Assembly (NCBI RefSeq): GCF_000379805.1
Contig: NZ_KB903542.1
Span: 20,121 to 74,027, forward strand
Length of the DNA stretch: 53,907 nucleotides
DNA from: Lewinella cohaerens DSM 23179
GTDB taxonomy: Bacteria > Bacteroidota > Bacteroidia > Chitinophagales > Saprospiraceae
Direction: 5' to 3'
The notes below the pieces were generated by a model. The model had not been told where the DNA came from and ran no database searches. It saw nothing but the letters and a program-made list of their open reading frames with translations. The position numbers and the translations under genes are program-made. Shown here one piece after another: positions 24,945-34,922 of this stretch. Position 1 is the first letter of the stretch; each line of letters begins with the position of its first letter.

Positions 24945-27767
24945 CTCAACGATTATCCGTCGGGAGTAGCTATTGCTTTCTGTTTGCACCCGAAGTAAAT
25001 AAATCCCGGCAGGAATGTTTTGCACATCAATAGAAAGGTCCGTGGTTGGTCGCCAATCGGCAAATGCCCAAAGCTGTCGGCCATTTAGGTCACGTAGACT
25101 CACTGCCGCCGATAGGAATGGTGCAGCAGGAAAACTAAGCACACAGGTCGTTTCTGCTGGATTAGGATAAACCAACCATTGATTATCAGTATCTAATTTC
25201 ACTCTTCTGATTGGCGAATAAGATTTATGTCCATCGAGGTCTTCTTGCCTTAAGCGGTAATACACATAAACTGTGTTTACGGGTAGATGAAGGTCTTTGT
25301 AATTATACTCACTTCCCGACGTATTCCCCGCTGGGACAAAACCCAAATCCGAAAACAACCGGCCATCGGTGCTACGCTCAATATAAAAACCCGCATTGTT
25401 TTCTTCCAACAAGGTTGACCATTCCAGCAGTACTTCGTTGCTTTGGAGCTCAGCTTCAAAACCTGCCCATACAACAGGTAGTATCCTGGCGGCACAACTA
25501 CCTACATTGACATCATCAAGGTACCAGCCATCCCAGCCATTACAACCATCTGTCCCCAACTCCCACCGTAAGCGAATGGTTTCACCTGGTTGTACGCCAA
25601 TAACCGTTAGATCAACTTGAGAGGTCCCCCAACTTCCTGTAACAGCTCCTTCATCAGCACCAGAAAACACCCTTTGCCCCGCTAATGGATTATCCGTAAA
25701 TCCTGGCTGAGGTAAAATATCGGAATAGGTATTATACAGAAAAGCCGCTGTAGGTATCGTCATCCAACTACCTCCATTCTGTTGTATTTTTATGTTCCCA
25801 CCATCAACACCTTCTTCCAAAGAGAAATAATGATCAAAAGTGAGGTAAATACGCCCTTCTAATTCGTCCGAGATGTTAATTACAGGACTCTGTAACCGCA
25901 GTATTCCATTATTCAATGAGGTGTCACAATCACCAATATTAGGATTGGTAGCATAAATGCCTTGCCCGGGTCTTCCTTTTGGCATTTCCGCAGTCAAGGC
26001 CCATTGCCTTGAGACCCAACTTTCAGCATGATTAGGGTGCGCACTCAACAACCAATCGTAGGCCCCGTTTTCCCAATCTTCCGTAAAGAATGGCGTAAAT
26101 TCATTTCCGTTGACCAAACAAAAAGAAGGGGTATTGGCTTGTAACGAAGCGCTAAAACCAATACAATCAGGTGCCAGCCTCAATTCCGTAGCTTGAATCA
26201 CCTGTTGCAAAGCGAGGCTATCTGCACTATTCAACTGTATTCCTGGTAGTGAGCTACCCTCTTCGGTAATACTAAGGAGGCTAAGTTCTGCTGTCCGCAA
26301 ATCAGAAAAAGCAGCAGTCAGCGCATTGGCTAACGCTGCAAAATCTGAGGTCCGCCCCAGGTAATAAGCTTGTGCTTGCCAAAAAACATGAGCCGCTTTA
26401 TCCAGGCCTATGCCTGTAATATCATAACCATTGTAAGTACCACCATCCACAAGCAAGGCATACGCATGCGCAACAACGCCTGAATTAATATGCACCCCGC
26501 CAAAGTCTTGTGGAGAACAATGGTAAGTTGTATCGCTTACCTTTCCTGGTTTACCGTAACAAGCTGGGTACCACAAGTCTCGAATCGCTCCATCCAAGGC
26601 AGTCGCTTCTTCACCAATCAACCATCGGTCGCCACTTTCACATGCTGTTCGAGGCTGTTTTTCTTCTGGGGAACTGTTTAGAATATCCAGGGTTTCCCCC
26701 CAAATATCAGAATAAGCTTCATTGATTGCTCCTGCCTGCCAAGCGTATAATAAATTGCTGGTATACTCGGTATAGGCATGGGCCCATTCGTGGCCTACGA
26801 CATCATCACTGCTGGTGGCAGTACAGAAATTGGTGGTATAACCATTCCAACTGGCATTCGGGCAGTCAAGGAAACTGGCCTGATCGACCAATAACAAGTC
26901 ACCATCTAGGTTGTCATAAGACATCCTGCCAAAGGTATTTTTAAACAGGTAGTAAACTTCCTCAGTCGTATGCACCTGTTGCTGCTGCCAAAAAGAAAGG
27001 TCAGCGGGATAAGCATCGCCATCCTGCCAGACAGGGTTATTGGTATTCCCTACAAAGAGCCGCCTTTCAGCAAGCTCACATATTCCTTCAAAATGTTCTA
27101 TGACAATACCTTCCCGAGCATCAATCAGCAAGTATTCGCGTAAATGCTGGCCGTTACTTACTTCAAGGTAGTAGGCAAGTTTTACGGTTCCATCCAGTCC
27201 TTGCACTAAGCCTTCTTTGAACCAATGTAAACTGGGGGGAGTAAGTATTAATTCACTCTGATCGATATTGGGATAATGCTTATTCAACCACCCTAGTCCT
27301 ATTTGCCTCGCTTGGGCTGACGAAACGAGCGTTGCGGAAGATGCGTTGATTCGCGGAAGAACCATTCCATCCATCCCTGTCAGCATTAGCGCCGCATTGA
27401 AATGAAAATTGAGCGTCCCTGCAAAAACAGGAATGCCTTCGTGCAAATGTTGTAATCGTAAGTGGTAATTCCCCGCAATATCGCGCTCCTCTTTCAGGAG
27501 TTGAAAAGTACTAGAGGTTGACTTTAGTCCAAAAGCAGGCCCGTAGAGAGACAGAAAGTCCTGGGCTTTTGAAAAACGGCTGGAGGAGGGAAAAGACAGT
27601 GGATTTTGCCAACGCAAAAAGGAAATATTTTCCGTAGCATTATCAATATAAAAGGCACTAGGCTGGGTAGCCTGCAAAAGCAGAAGCGCCTGATCCGCTT
27701 CCGTTTGCGACCAGGCATTGACTGTACACATAGCTGTGACAGCAAATATCCATACCAACCTTTTCAT
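24942..27767 (-). CDS. M4 (thermolysin-family) metalloprotease with T9SS sorting domain
   Basis: 941 residues. Signal peptide (1-20), then an FTP/propeptide region (about 65-230), the catalytic domain with His326-Glu327-Trp-Ala-His330 and the third zinc ligand Glu350 in NEAYSDIWGE, and the later HINSGVVAHAYALLV block carrying the transition-state His. A jelly-roll/MAM-like domain follows (about 560-770, FFTEDWENGAYDW to GWYLDDVNVGSC), a fibronectin-like linker, and a type A T9SS tail from VYPNPAETTC to RRIIVE. Secreted, zinc- and probably calcium-dependent endopeptidase. The repeat A3 starts exactly at its stop codon. Confidence 0.95.
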   Translation of the reverse strand: MKRLVWIFAVTAMCTVNAWSQTEADQALLLLQATQPSAFYIDNATENISFLRWQNPLSFPSSSRFSKAQDFLSLYGPAFGLKSTSSTFQLLKEERDIAGNYHLRLQHLHEGIPVFAGTLNFHFNAALMLTGMDGMVLPRINASSATLVSSAQARQIGLGWLNKHYPNIDQSELILTPPSLHWFKEGLVQGLDGTVKLAYYLEVSNGQHLREYLLIDAREGIVIEHFEGICELAERRLFVGNTNNPVWQDGDAYPADLSFWQQQQVHTTEEVYYLFKNTFGRMSYDNLDGDLLLVDQASFLDCPNASWNGYTTNFCTATSSDDVVGHEWAHAYTEYTSNLLYAWQAGAINEAYSDIWGETLDILNSSPEEKQPRTACESGDRWLIGEEATALDGAIRDLWYPACYGKPGKVSDTTYHCSPQDFGGVHINSGVVAHAYALLVDGGTYNGYDITGIGLDKAAHVFWQAQAYYLGRTSDFAALANALTAAFSDLRTAELSLLSITEEGSSLPGIQLNSADSLALQQVIQATELRLAPDCIGFSASLQANTPSFCLVNGNEFTPFFTEDWENGAYDWLLSAHPNHAESWVSRQWALTAEMPKGRPGQGIYATNPNIGDCDTSLNNGILRLQSPVINISDELEGRIYLTFDHYFSLEEGVDGGNIKIQQNGGSWMTIPTAAFLYNTYSDILPQPGFTDNPLAGQRVFSGADEGAVTGSWGTSQVDLTVIGVQPGETIRLRWELGTDGCNGWDGWYLDDVNVGSCAARILPVVWAGFEAELQSNEVLLEWSTLLEENNAGFYIERSTDGRLFSDLGFVPAGNTSGSEYNYKDLHLPVNTVYVYYRLRQEDLDGHKSYSPIRRVKLDTDNQWLVYPNPAETTCVLSFPAAPFLSAAVSLRDLNGRQLWAFADWRPTTDLSIDVQNIPAGIYLLRVQTESNSYSRRIIVE

Positions 27768-27926
27768 TTTCTGTCCCGTTTGCTCACTTATACGGGATCC
27801 AATAACTAAGGTTGCGAGACCAGGGTGTTAAATTTGTACAAAAAAATATATGTCTATCATAAGGCCTACCTTTTCTTTTTGGCGAAAGCCTGATTAAGCA
27901 CCTTTACATGGGCACTGTTTCACAAC

Positions 27927-27967
27927 AAAAAATGTGTGCCCCTGCTTTGCAGAAACACACATTTTTT
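27927..27967 (-). terminator. Bidirectional hairpin terminator
   Basis: Perfect 12-bp arms AAAAAATGTGTG / CACACATTTTTT with an inner CTGC TTT GCAG stem. It ends in T runs on either strand. It lies 51 bases after the stop of the T9SS cargo gene at 28018, and is the likely end of that transcript. Confidence 0.8.
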
Positions 27968-28017
27968 AAATACTCCAGTGCTGTATACTGTTCCTGGAGA
28001 AACATTTTCAACTTGTT

Positions 28018-29163
28018 TTATGGTGTTGTTACCAGTAGGCGCTTAACACCTATTCTTTCCCCTTTATCGTTACTCAATACACAGAGGTACATGCCTTTTT
28101 TGAGGCGAGTAACATTAAAGTTCTCCACATGATGGCCATTCATCCGGTAATTATCACGCCAAACAGAGCGGCCCGTCAGGTTATAAACATCCATCGTGTA
28201 GTTGCCTACAGGTACGTTATTGAACTCAAAGCGAGTATTAACGATGGCCGGATTAGGATAAACAGAGAAGGAAGGTGCAGAAACAACAACCGTATTATTA
28301 TCACTAACCACACCATTATCCTTGTAGGTAACACTCTCAACTTGTGTACCAGTGGGGTCTGCATTAATCACAGCGATAGCCTCTTTAGCATCATCGCTCC
28401 AAAAACTGTAGGTAACAATTGTATCTGAACCGAGCGCATCAATAGGCAATGCGTCTAATGCAAGATCGGTAATATCTGCCCATGGGAAAGGACCAATTTT
28501 AGCATCCAGGCGTACATCCCGGTATTCGGTCCGCTTCTCGCGTAGCACGTCATAATCACCGCCAGGAATACTGAGGGTTCCCCATGCATCTACCAAGTCT
28601 GTTCTGGTTGTCGCGACCCTTACCCTGATAGAATCAGGCGTAATAGGAAGGCCATCAAATATATTTCCGGGAATATCGTCAGCGGCAATAGCAATAGTGA
28701 GTGCTGATTCGTGATTCCGTAAATCAAAGAAACTCAGCGGTGCCCAACGTTCCACGTATTCAGGAACAAAGGGGGCATTCACTTCAAAGCCTTGCCCTAA
28801 AGGATCCGTTCCTGCGTATCCGAGAATCGCAAACTGGGTGCTATTGGAGACGTAATAACCCTCACCACCAGCAGCTTGATCCATTAGAATATTTGCCGTA
28901 GGGTAACTGTCCGCCGAGGTTCCTCCCAGGGGATCACTAACGGCTAATTCTTGTGAAAAACTATTTTGCAGGCTTGTAAAATTCCAGCTTTGGTCGCCGC
29001 CGGGGGTCGTAATACTTACACCAGTCGGCGCATTATCAGTAACAGTACGTAAAGTATCACCAATCGCTGGAAAATAGTCGGTACTCTCCAAGGTAATCTG
29101 CCCATTGAGCAGTAGCGGTATGCTAAGGAGAAGAGAAAAAGAAAGGAGTAAAAATTGCTTCAT
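28018..29163 (-). CDS. Secreted protein with T9SS type A sorting domain, function unknown
   Basis: 381 residues: signal peptide (MKQFLLLSFSLLLSIPLLLNGQ), a beta-rich body of about 270 residues with no family I can name, and a C-terminal sorting domain from FSVYPNPAIVNTRFEF through MDVYNLTGRSVWRDN to GVKRLLVTTP. The body begins ITLESTDYFPAIGDTLRT, a pattern I associate with small Bacteroidota surface proteins but not with a known activity. It has its own -7 box and terminator, so it is monocistronic, next to the M4 protease. Confidence 0.85.
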   Translation of the reverse strand: MKQFLLLSFSLLLSIPLLLNGQITLESTDYFPAIGDTLRTVTDNAPTGVSITTPGGDQSWNFTSLQNSFSQELAVSDPLGGTSADSYPTANILMDQAAGGEGYYVSNSTQFAILGYAGTDPLGQGFEVNAPFVPEYVERWAPLSFFDLRNHESALTIAIAADDIPGNIFDGLPITPDSIRVRVATTRTDLVDAWGTLSIPGGDYDVLREKRTEYRDVRLDAKIGPFPWADITDLALDALPIDALGSDTIVTYSFWSDDAKEAIAVINADPTGTQVESVTYKDNGVVSDNNTVVVSAPSFSVYPNPAIVNTRFEFNNVPVGNYTMDVYNLTGRSVWRDNYRMNGHHVENFNVTRLKKGMYLCVLSNDKGERIGVKRLLVTTP

Positions 29164-29202
29164 CTTGTGTTGGTTCTAAGGGGATTATGCTTATTTCAAT
29201 CA

Positions 29203-29210
29203 CAAAGGTA
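29203..29210 (-). promoter_or_regulatory. Candidate -7 box for the T9SS cargo gene
   Basis: TACCTTTG on the minus strand, perfect TAnnTTTG, 39 bases before the start codon at 29163. No TTG at the -33 spacing. Confidence 0.5.
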
Positions 29211-29450
29211 AGCGTTTTCTGGATGCTATACTGTTAAGAGAATTGTAATAATGGAACCCAAGATGACAATCTAGTCACTAGTTCTTCGCTTCGTAGCTTC
29301 CTGTTTTCGCCTTCTCACCGAGTATATAAGGAACTTTTTAGCCTAAAAAAACGCTCTTAATAATAACTAAAATCATCAAAGACTAAATCAGAACCTTGGT
29401 AAGAGTCATCTCAGAAATGGGATGGCTCTCTTTGGTCTTGAGCCTAAATA

Positions 29451-31148
29451 TTAAAGCACATGCTCTTCTAACCATGCCCCTACCGGTGCTGCTAATTGCT
29501 CTACGCAATTCGGAGCAAACGGAGAGTTTAGATTTGCCAATTCTACCAATTTCAGAAAAGATGCGCTCCCCCCGGCCTTACACAGTTGAACATAATCCGC
29601 CCAGGCTGTAGTATGATCTTCTCTGTCTTTAATCCAAAACTGGAAGGCACAAATCTGTGCTAGTGTATAATCGATGTAATAGAAAGGCATTCCAAAAATA
29701 TGGGTTTGTTTTTGCCAAAACCCGCCGGCTTCCAGAAAAGGGTGGCCATTATAGTTACGCTGAGGCAAATACTTCTTTTCTATTTCCCGCCAAGCCTGAT
29801 TGCGCTGCGCAGGATTGGCCTCTGGATGCGCATAGACAAAATGCTGAAATTCATCTACCGCTACACCGTAAGGAAGAAAATAAATGGCACCACTCAGGTG
29901 ACCAAAACGGTATTTATCCACATCCTCCTCGAAAAAATTCTCCATCCAGGGCCAAGTAAAAAACTCCATACTCATTGAGTGAATTTCGCAGGCTTCATAG
30001 GTGGGCCAGTTGTATTCACTGATGGCTAAACCACGACTGGAATACACCTGAAAAGCGTGCCCTGCCTCGTGAGTAAGTACATCGATATCGCCGCTGGTGC
30101 CATTGAAATTGGAGAAGATAAAAGGAGCTTTATGCGCTGGAATGAAAGTACAGTAACCGCCAGTGGCTTTGCCATCCCTGCTGACGAGGTCCATCAATTC
30201 TCTTTCCTGCATAAAATCGAAAAAGACCTTGGTTTCCGGCGACAGTTCAGCATACATACCAGCAGCTTGCTCTACAATCCAGGCTGGCTGGCCTTTAGGC
30301 TGAGGATTGCCGTCAGAAAACAACATTGACTCATCGTAGTAATGTAACTCTTTGAGACCAAGCCGATCGGCCTGTTGCTGATATAACTTATGGGCTAGAG
30401 GAACAATATGTTGCCGGATTTGCTCTCGGTAATTTGCAACATCTTCAGCATTGTAATCGGTACGTAACATCCGGGCGTAGCCCAATTCGATAAAATTCTC
30501 AAAACCCAATTCCAATGCAATCTGGTGCCGAATCTTTACCAACTCATCAAAAATGCGTTCCATCTCTGTTTGCTGGCTGGCCATCCAATCCCATTTCGCT
30601 TTGGTAGCCTCAGCTCTTTTAGCACGATCAGGGTCTTCTTCTCTGGGCTGAATTGATGACAGGTTGTAGGTTTCCCCATCAAATTCAATCTGAGCAGAAG
30701 CTTTCAACTTATTATAAGAACTTGCCAAGCGGTTTTCTTCCTGAAGCTTTTCGATAATTTCAGGCCGAAACGTACGCAGACTAAGTTCAGCAATTGCAAA
30801 AAGCTGTTCTCCATGTTCCTTCTCCAGTGCTGATCGCCATTTACTGGCCAGCAATTCACGATAAAAACGGGTCTTAAGCTCTTCAAAAACAGGTAATTGC
30901 TCATCAAAGAAATTATTTTCCGCTTCGTAGAAAGCATCTTTAGTATTGCTACTGTGCCGAATATATGCCAGATTGTACATTGTTTGAAAATCATTACGCA
31001 ACTGGTAAATGTCCTTCAATGCACTACTGGCTAAGTGTAGGGTCGTCGCCGTTGAAAAGGTTGATAGTACCTGATTAAAATCAGTTTTCAACTCGTCCAT
31101 TTCGGGGCGTGTATACGGATATTCCGCAAAGGAAGATGGTGTACTCAT
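29451..31148 (-). CDS. M3 family oligoendopeptidase (PepF-like)
   Basis: 565 residues from the ATG at 31148 (MSTPSSFAEYPY); nine more codons are open upstream but overlap the promoter. The zinc site is His360-Glu-Ala-Gly-His364, with the downstream helix YEACEIHSMSMEF supplying the third ligand. The conserved GGYCTFIPAHKAPFIFSNF segment before it and the substrate-binding HPFLEAGGFWQKQTHIF and PFYYIDYTLAQICAF near the C-terminus are typical of the pepF/M3 group. Cytosolic peptidase that degrades medium-length oligopeptides. No signal peptide. Confidence 0.95.
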   Translation of the reverse strand: MSTPSSFAEYPYTRPEMDELKTDFNQVLSTFSTATTLHLASSALKDIYQLRNDFQTMYNLAYIRHSSNTKDAFYEAENNFFDEQLPVFEELKTRFYRELLASKWRSALEKEHGEQLFAIAELSLRTFRPEIIEKLQEENRLASSYNKLKASAQIEFDGETYNLSSIQPREEDPDRAKRAEATKAKWDWMASQQTEMERIFDELVKIRHQIALELGFENFIELGYARMLRTDYNAEDVANYREQIRQHIVPLAHKLYQQQADRLGLKELHYYDESMLFSDGNPQPKGQPAWIVEQAAGMYAELSPETKVFFDFMQERELMDLVSRDGKATGGYCTFIPAHKAPFIFSNFNGTSGDIDVLTHEAGHAFQVYSSRGLAISEYNWPTYEACEIHSMSMEFFTWPWMENFFEEDVDKYRFGHLSGAIYFLPYGVAVDEFQHFVYAHPEANPAQRNQAWREIEKKYLPQRNYNGHPFLEAGGFWQKQTHIFGMPFYYIDYTLAQICAFQFWIKDREDHTTAWADYVQLCKAGGSASFLKLVELANLNSPFAPNCVEQLAAPVGAWLEEHVL

Positions 31149-31172
31149 ATTATTGGGTCGCAATTGTGGCTG

Positions 31173-31180
31173 CAAATATA
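31173..31180 (-). promoter_or_regulatory. Candidate -7 box for the M3 peptidase
   Basis: TATATTTG followed by C on the minus strand, perfect TAnnTTTG, 24 bases before the ATG at 31148. Confidence 0.55.
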
Positions 31181-31247
31181 CTTATCTTATCTACAGTATA
31201 TTATGTGATTACCCTTTGATAATAAGGCCCTATTAGCAATATTTTCG

Positions 31248-31255
31248 TAATTTTG
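31248..31255 (+). promoter_or_regulatory. Candidate -7 box for uppS
   Basis: TAATTTTG, perfect TAnnTTTG, about 80 bases upstream of the uppS ATG at 31335. Divergent from the M3 peptidase promoter 70 bases away. Confidence 0.45.
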
Positions 31256-31334
31256 TGAGCTTTTTGAGGCAGTAGGTACTACACTCATTGTGGTTCCATC
31301 ATTATCCACCCTATTTTATCGGGAAACAGATTTC

Positions 31335-32075
31335 ATGGATTGGAAGAACAAGATTGATTTAGAGCGCTTGCCAAAGCACATTGCAGTCATCATGGACGGC
31401 AATGGTCGCTGGGCTAAAGAGAAGGGTAAACCTCGGGTCTTCGGGCACCGTAACGGGGTTAAATCCGTTCGTGAGATCACGGAAGGTGCTGCTGAAATTG
31501 GCGTAGAATACCTCACATTGTATGCTTTTTCGACAGAAAACTGGAAGCGTCCGAAATTAGAAATATCCGCACTGATGCGTTTGTTGGTAGAAACTGTTTA
31601 TCAGGAAACCAACACCCTGATGGAAAATAATATCCGGCTACAAGCTATTGGTGAAATTGACAAATTACCCAAGGCTACTTACAATGCCCTGCTGGAAGGC
31701 ATTGAAAACACGAAGAACAACACCAGAATGACTTTAGTGTTAGCGCTCAACTATAGTGGGCGCTGGGACATCACGCAGGCTACTCAAAAACTAGCGGCAT
31801 CCGCTGCCAAAGGAGAGCTTAAAGCCGAAGACATTAATGCCGAACAAATTGCCGGTGCGCTAAGTACACACGGCATGCCCGACCCAGAACTTTTGATCAG
31901 AACGAGTGGAGAAAACAGGATCAGTAATTTCTTGTTATGGGAGCTCGCTTATGCCGAGTTTTATTTTTCGCCCGTCTTTTGGCCGGATTTCCGCAAGCCC
32001 AATTTTTACCAAGCCATTGTCGATTATCAGCAAAGAGAAAGACGTTTTGGTAAGATCAGCGAACAAATTGCCTAA
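31335..32075 (+). CDS. uppS: Isoprenyl transferase (undecaprenyl diphosphate synthase)
   Basis: 246 residues from ATG 31335 (MDWKNKIDLERLPKH), the usual length; the upstream 15 codons are not conserved in style. cis-Prenyltransferase that builds the C55 lipid carrier for peptidoglycan and O-antigen. Motifs: catalytic Asp in IMDGNGRWAKEKG, GHRNGVKSVREI, YAFSTENWKRP, and the C-terminal RTSGENRISNFLLWELAYAE with the diphosphate-binding Arg residues. Followed by bamA in the order typical of Bacteroidota. Confidence 0.96.
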   Translation: MDWKNKIDLERLPKHIAVIMDGNGRWAKEKGKPRVFGHRNGVKSVREITEGAAEIGVEYLTLYAFSTENWKRPKLEISALMRLLVETVYQETNTLMENNIRLQAIGEIDKLPKATYNALLEGIENTKNNTRMTLVLALNYSGRWDITQATQKLAASAAKGELKAEDINAEQIAGALSTHGMPDPELLIRTSGENRISNFLLWELAYAEFYFSPVFWPDFRKPNFYQAIVDYQQRERRFGKISEQIA

Positions 32076-32104
32076 ACATTCTCCGTTACTATACAACCAG
32101 GACT

Positions 32105-32112
32105 TATCTTTG
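32105..32112 (+). promoter_or_regulatory. Candidate -7 box for bamA
   Basis: TATCTTTG, perfect TAnnTTTG, in the 137-base gap between uppS and bamA, suggesting bamA has its own promoter besides read-through. Confidence 0.5.
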
Positions 32113-32212
32113 TCCGTCTTTCCCCAGAATTAAGGAGGAAGAATAATTTACACTTACCGGGAAGCACCTATTTTTCGTGATTTCCGATAAGTACAAGCAG
32201 GTTTTGATTTTT

Positions 32213-34825
32213 ATGAAACAGATGCTAACAATTAAAGCGCGTAAACTACCCCTAGCAACATTTTGCAAGCGGTTGTCAAGAACCAATTCAGCTCTCATCC
32301 GCTTCGCGGTCTTGCTGATAGGTCTCTCCGTAGGTTTTAACGCAACGATACAAGCTCAGGAAGATGACAACCTGGAAATATTCGATTATACTGATCCACA
32401 GGATTACGAAATTGGAGGCATCAAGGTAACTGGTGCTTTCTTTAGCGATGAAACAGCTCTTATTGGCGTATCCGGTCTAGCTGTTGGTGACAAGATTCGT
32501 ATCCCTGGTTATGACATCCCGCGCGCACTGAGAAACCTGTGGCGCCTTCGTCTTTTTACCGATGTCCAAATCCTCCAAGAAAAGAAAATCGGTGATGTTA
32601 TCTTTCTCGAATACATTGTCCAGGAACGCCCACGCCTTTCGCGCTTTTCTTACAAAGGGGTAAAGAAATCCTTCCACGACGACCTCAACGACGAGGTAAA
32701 CCGCTACCTCCTAAAGGGTGGAATTGTTACGGAGGATATTAAAGTAAATGCCGCTGAGAGTATTCGAGCCTTTTTTGTAGAAAAAGGATTTCTTGATACT
32801 CGTGTAGCGGTAGAAGAGATCAATGATACGAGCCGGGTAAATGCTGTCCGCCTGGTTTTCGATGTTAACCAAAATGATAAAATCAAGGTTAAAAATATCT
32901 TTTTCTCAGGAAATACAGCTGTTAAATCTCGTCGCTTGCGGAAAGAAATGGAAACCAAGGAGAAGCGCCGCTTCCTTACTGGATCCAAATTCATTGCGGA
33001 AGAATATGATGCGGATCAAGACGCCATCATCGCTTTCTATAACAAGATTGGCTACCGGGATGCCCGCATTGTGCAGGATAGCAGCTGGCGTAATGAAAAG
33101 GGGGAATTGGTATTACAAATCGACTTAGCAGAAGGAACACAATATTTCTTCCGCGACATTGCTTTCAAAGGAAATTCCATCTATGAAACCCAACAACTCG
33201 AAGAAGTATTGGGTATTGTGTCTGGCGATGTTTACAACCAGGAACTACTGGAAACTCGCCTGAGCTTTAGCCAGGATGGCCGCGACGTGAGTACTTTATA
33301 CATGGACAATGGTTACCTCTTCTTCCGTGCCGATCCTATCGAGACGGCGATTGAAGGCGACAGTATCGATTTAGAAATCAGAATTTTTGAAGGCCCACAG
33401 GCGACCATTGACAAAGTAACGATTGCTGGTAACGACCGTACTCACGAACACGTTATCCGCCGTGAATTACGTACCCGCCCAGGGGATAAATTCAGCCGTT
33501 CCGACATCATTCGTTCGCAGCGCCAGATTATTAACCTCAACTATTTCAATCCAGAAAATCTGGGTATCAATACGCCGGTTAATCCTAACCGTGGTACTGT
33601 TGATATTGAATACACTGTTGAAGAGAAGCCTTCCGATCAGTTGGAACTTTCTGCTGGTTGGGGTGGGCAACGCCGAGTTATTGGTACACTGGGTGTCACC
33701 TTTAACAACTTCAGTTTACGTAATATCACTAATCGTAAAGCTTGGCACCCTCTCCCTCAGGGTGATGGTCAGCGAGTGAGCTTGCGTGCGCAAACAAATG
33801 GTGACTTCTACCAGTCTTATAACATCTCGTTCACCGAGCCTTGGTTGGGTGGTAAAAAACCTACCTCTTTAACAGTGGCTGGTTTCTACAATCGCTTCAC
33901 CAATGGTGCTTCGAAGAATAATCCAGATGCCTACCAGAGTTTCAACATCACTCAATTTTCTGTGAGTGTAGGTACTCGCTTGCGCTGGCCAGATGACAAC
34001 TTTGTTTCTCGTACGGGGGTTAATATTCAGACGCTAAATCTTCAAAACTGGAGTCTCTTTAATGTTTTCCGTTCTGATGATGGCCAAGTGGTTCGTGGTG
34101 GTTATTACAATAACTTCAGTATCACACAGACCTTGGCGCGAAACACTGTAAATGATCCTCTTTTCCCGAAAGAAGGTTCCAATATATCTTTATCGGTACA
34201 ATTTACCCCTCCTTATTCTGTTTTTGATGACAAAAACTATGCTGACCTTCCTCCTGAGGATCGTTACCGTTGGTTGGAATACCACAAGTGGCGTTTTGAT
34301 GCAGAATGGTACGCTACACTAGTAGGTAAATTAGTACTGAAAGCCCAAACCAAGTTTGGGGTAATCGGCAGCTACAATAATGAAATTGGTACTTCTCCAT
34401 TCGAGCGTTTCCAGTTAGGAGGTGATGGTATCAACAACCAGCAATTTGGTTATGCCGGTGTAGATATTATCTCTAGTCGAGGCTATGAGATCGCTGATTT
34501 CCCTGGTAACACTATTGGCAATGGTCAGGAAGTAGCGACACCGCTTTACAGCAAGCTTACGTTTGAACTACGCTACCCACTTTCTTTGAACCCAAGTTCT
34601 ACCATCTACGTACTCGCATTTGCGCAAGGAGCAAATGCATGGCGGAATGGCCGCGACTTCAACCCATTCGAACTACAGCGTTCTGTTGGTGGTGGTGTCC
34701 GGGTTTTCCTACCGATGTTTGGTACACTTGGATTTGACTATGGTATCGGCATTGACAAAACAGGGCCAAGAACTTTACAAAACATGGGTGACTTTAATAT
34801 CATCCTTGGATTTGAGCCAGAGTAA
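32213..34825 (+). CDS. bamA: Outer-membrane protein assembly factor BamA
   Basis: 870 residues from ATG 32213; an ATG 12 codons earlier is possible. A long signal region ends near FNATIQAQ. Five POTRA domains follow (about residues 45-470, with typical edges such as EIGGIKVTGAFF, IKVKNIFFSGN, YFFRDIAFKGNSIY, ATIDKVTIAGNDRTHEHVIRREL), then the 16-stranded Omp85 barrel with SDQLELSAGWGG at its start and the closing strand GDFNIILGFEPE. It folds and inserts outer-membrane proteins. The C-terminus carries the FDYGIGID strand. In many Bacteroidota skp/ompH follow; here a terminator follows instead. Confidence 0.95.
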   Translation: MKQMLTIKARKLPLATFCKRLSRTNSALIRFAVLLIGLSVGFNATIQAQEDDNLEIFDYTDPQDYEIGGIKVTGAFFSDETALIGVSGLAVGDKIRIPGYDIPRALRNLWRLRLFTDVQILQEKKIGDVIFLEYIVQERPRLSRFSYKGVKKSFHDDLNDEVNRYLLKGGIVTEDIKVNAAESIRAFFVEKGFLDTRVAVEEINDTSRVNAVRLVFDVNQNDKIKVKNIFFSGNTAVKSRRLRKEMETKEKRRFLTGSKFIAEEYDADQDAIIAFYNKIGYRDARIVQDSSWRNEKGELVLQIDLAEGTQYFFRDIAFKGNSIYETQQLEEVLGIVSGDVYNQELLETRLSFSQDGRDVSTLYMDNGYLFFRADPIETAIEGDSIDLEIRIFEGPQATIDKVTIAGNDRTHEHVIRRELRTRPGDKFSRSDIIRSQRQIINLNYFNPENLGINTPVNPNRGTVDIEYTVEEKPSDQLELSAGWGGQRRVIGTLGVTFNNFSLRNITNRKAWHPLPQGDGQRVSLRAQTNGDFYQSYNISFTEPWLGGKKPTSLTVAGFYNRFTNGASKNNPDAYQSFNITQFSVSVGTRLRWPDDNFVSRTGVNIQTLNLQNWSLFNVFRSDDGQVVRGGYYNNFSITQTLARNTVNDPLFPKEGSNISLSVQFTPPYSVFDDKNYADLPPEDRYRWLEYHKWRFDAEWYATLVGKLVLKAQTKFGVIGSYNNEIGTSPFERFQLGGDGINNQQFGYAGVDIISSRGYEIADFPGNTIGNGQEVATPLYSKLTFELRYPLSLNPSSTIYVLAFAQGANAWRNGRDFNPFELQRSVGGGVRVFLPMFGTLGFDYGIGIDKTGPRTLQNMGDFNIILGFEPE

Positions 34826-34853
34826 TTCCTGGACGTTTTTTAGCAAAGAAAAA

Positions 34854-34886
34854 GGCACCTAAGTAATGAACTTAGGTGCCTTTTTT
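34854..34886 (+). terminator. Rho-independent terminator after bamA
   Basis: Perfect 11-bp stem GGCACCTAAGT / ACTTAGGTGCC, loop AATGA, then six T. It also lies just downstream of the ftcD stop on the other strand, where a run of A precedes the stem, so it may serve both directions. Confidence 0.9.
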
Positions 34887-34922
34887 ACGTCAAGCTCGTT
34901 CGCTAAAACAAGTTGATTTTTT

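Noticed and set aside
29271-29340. TTCTTCGCTTCGTAGCTTCC stretch as another family B copy
   Set aside because: Only a short word resembles B2; the terminal GTATTGCGCA and the inner stem are absent.
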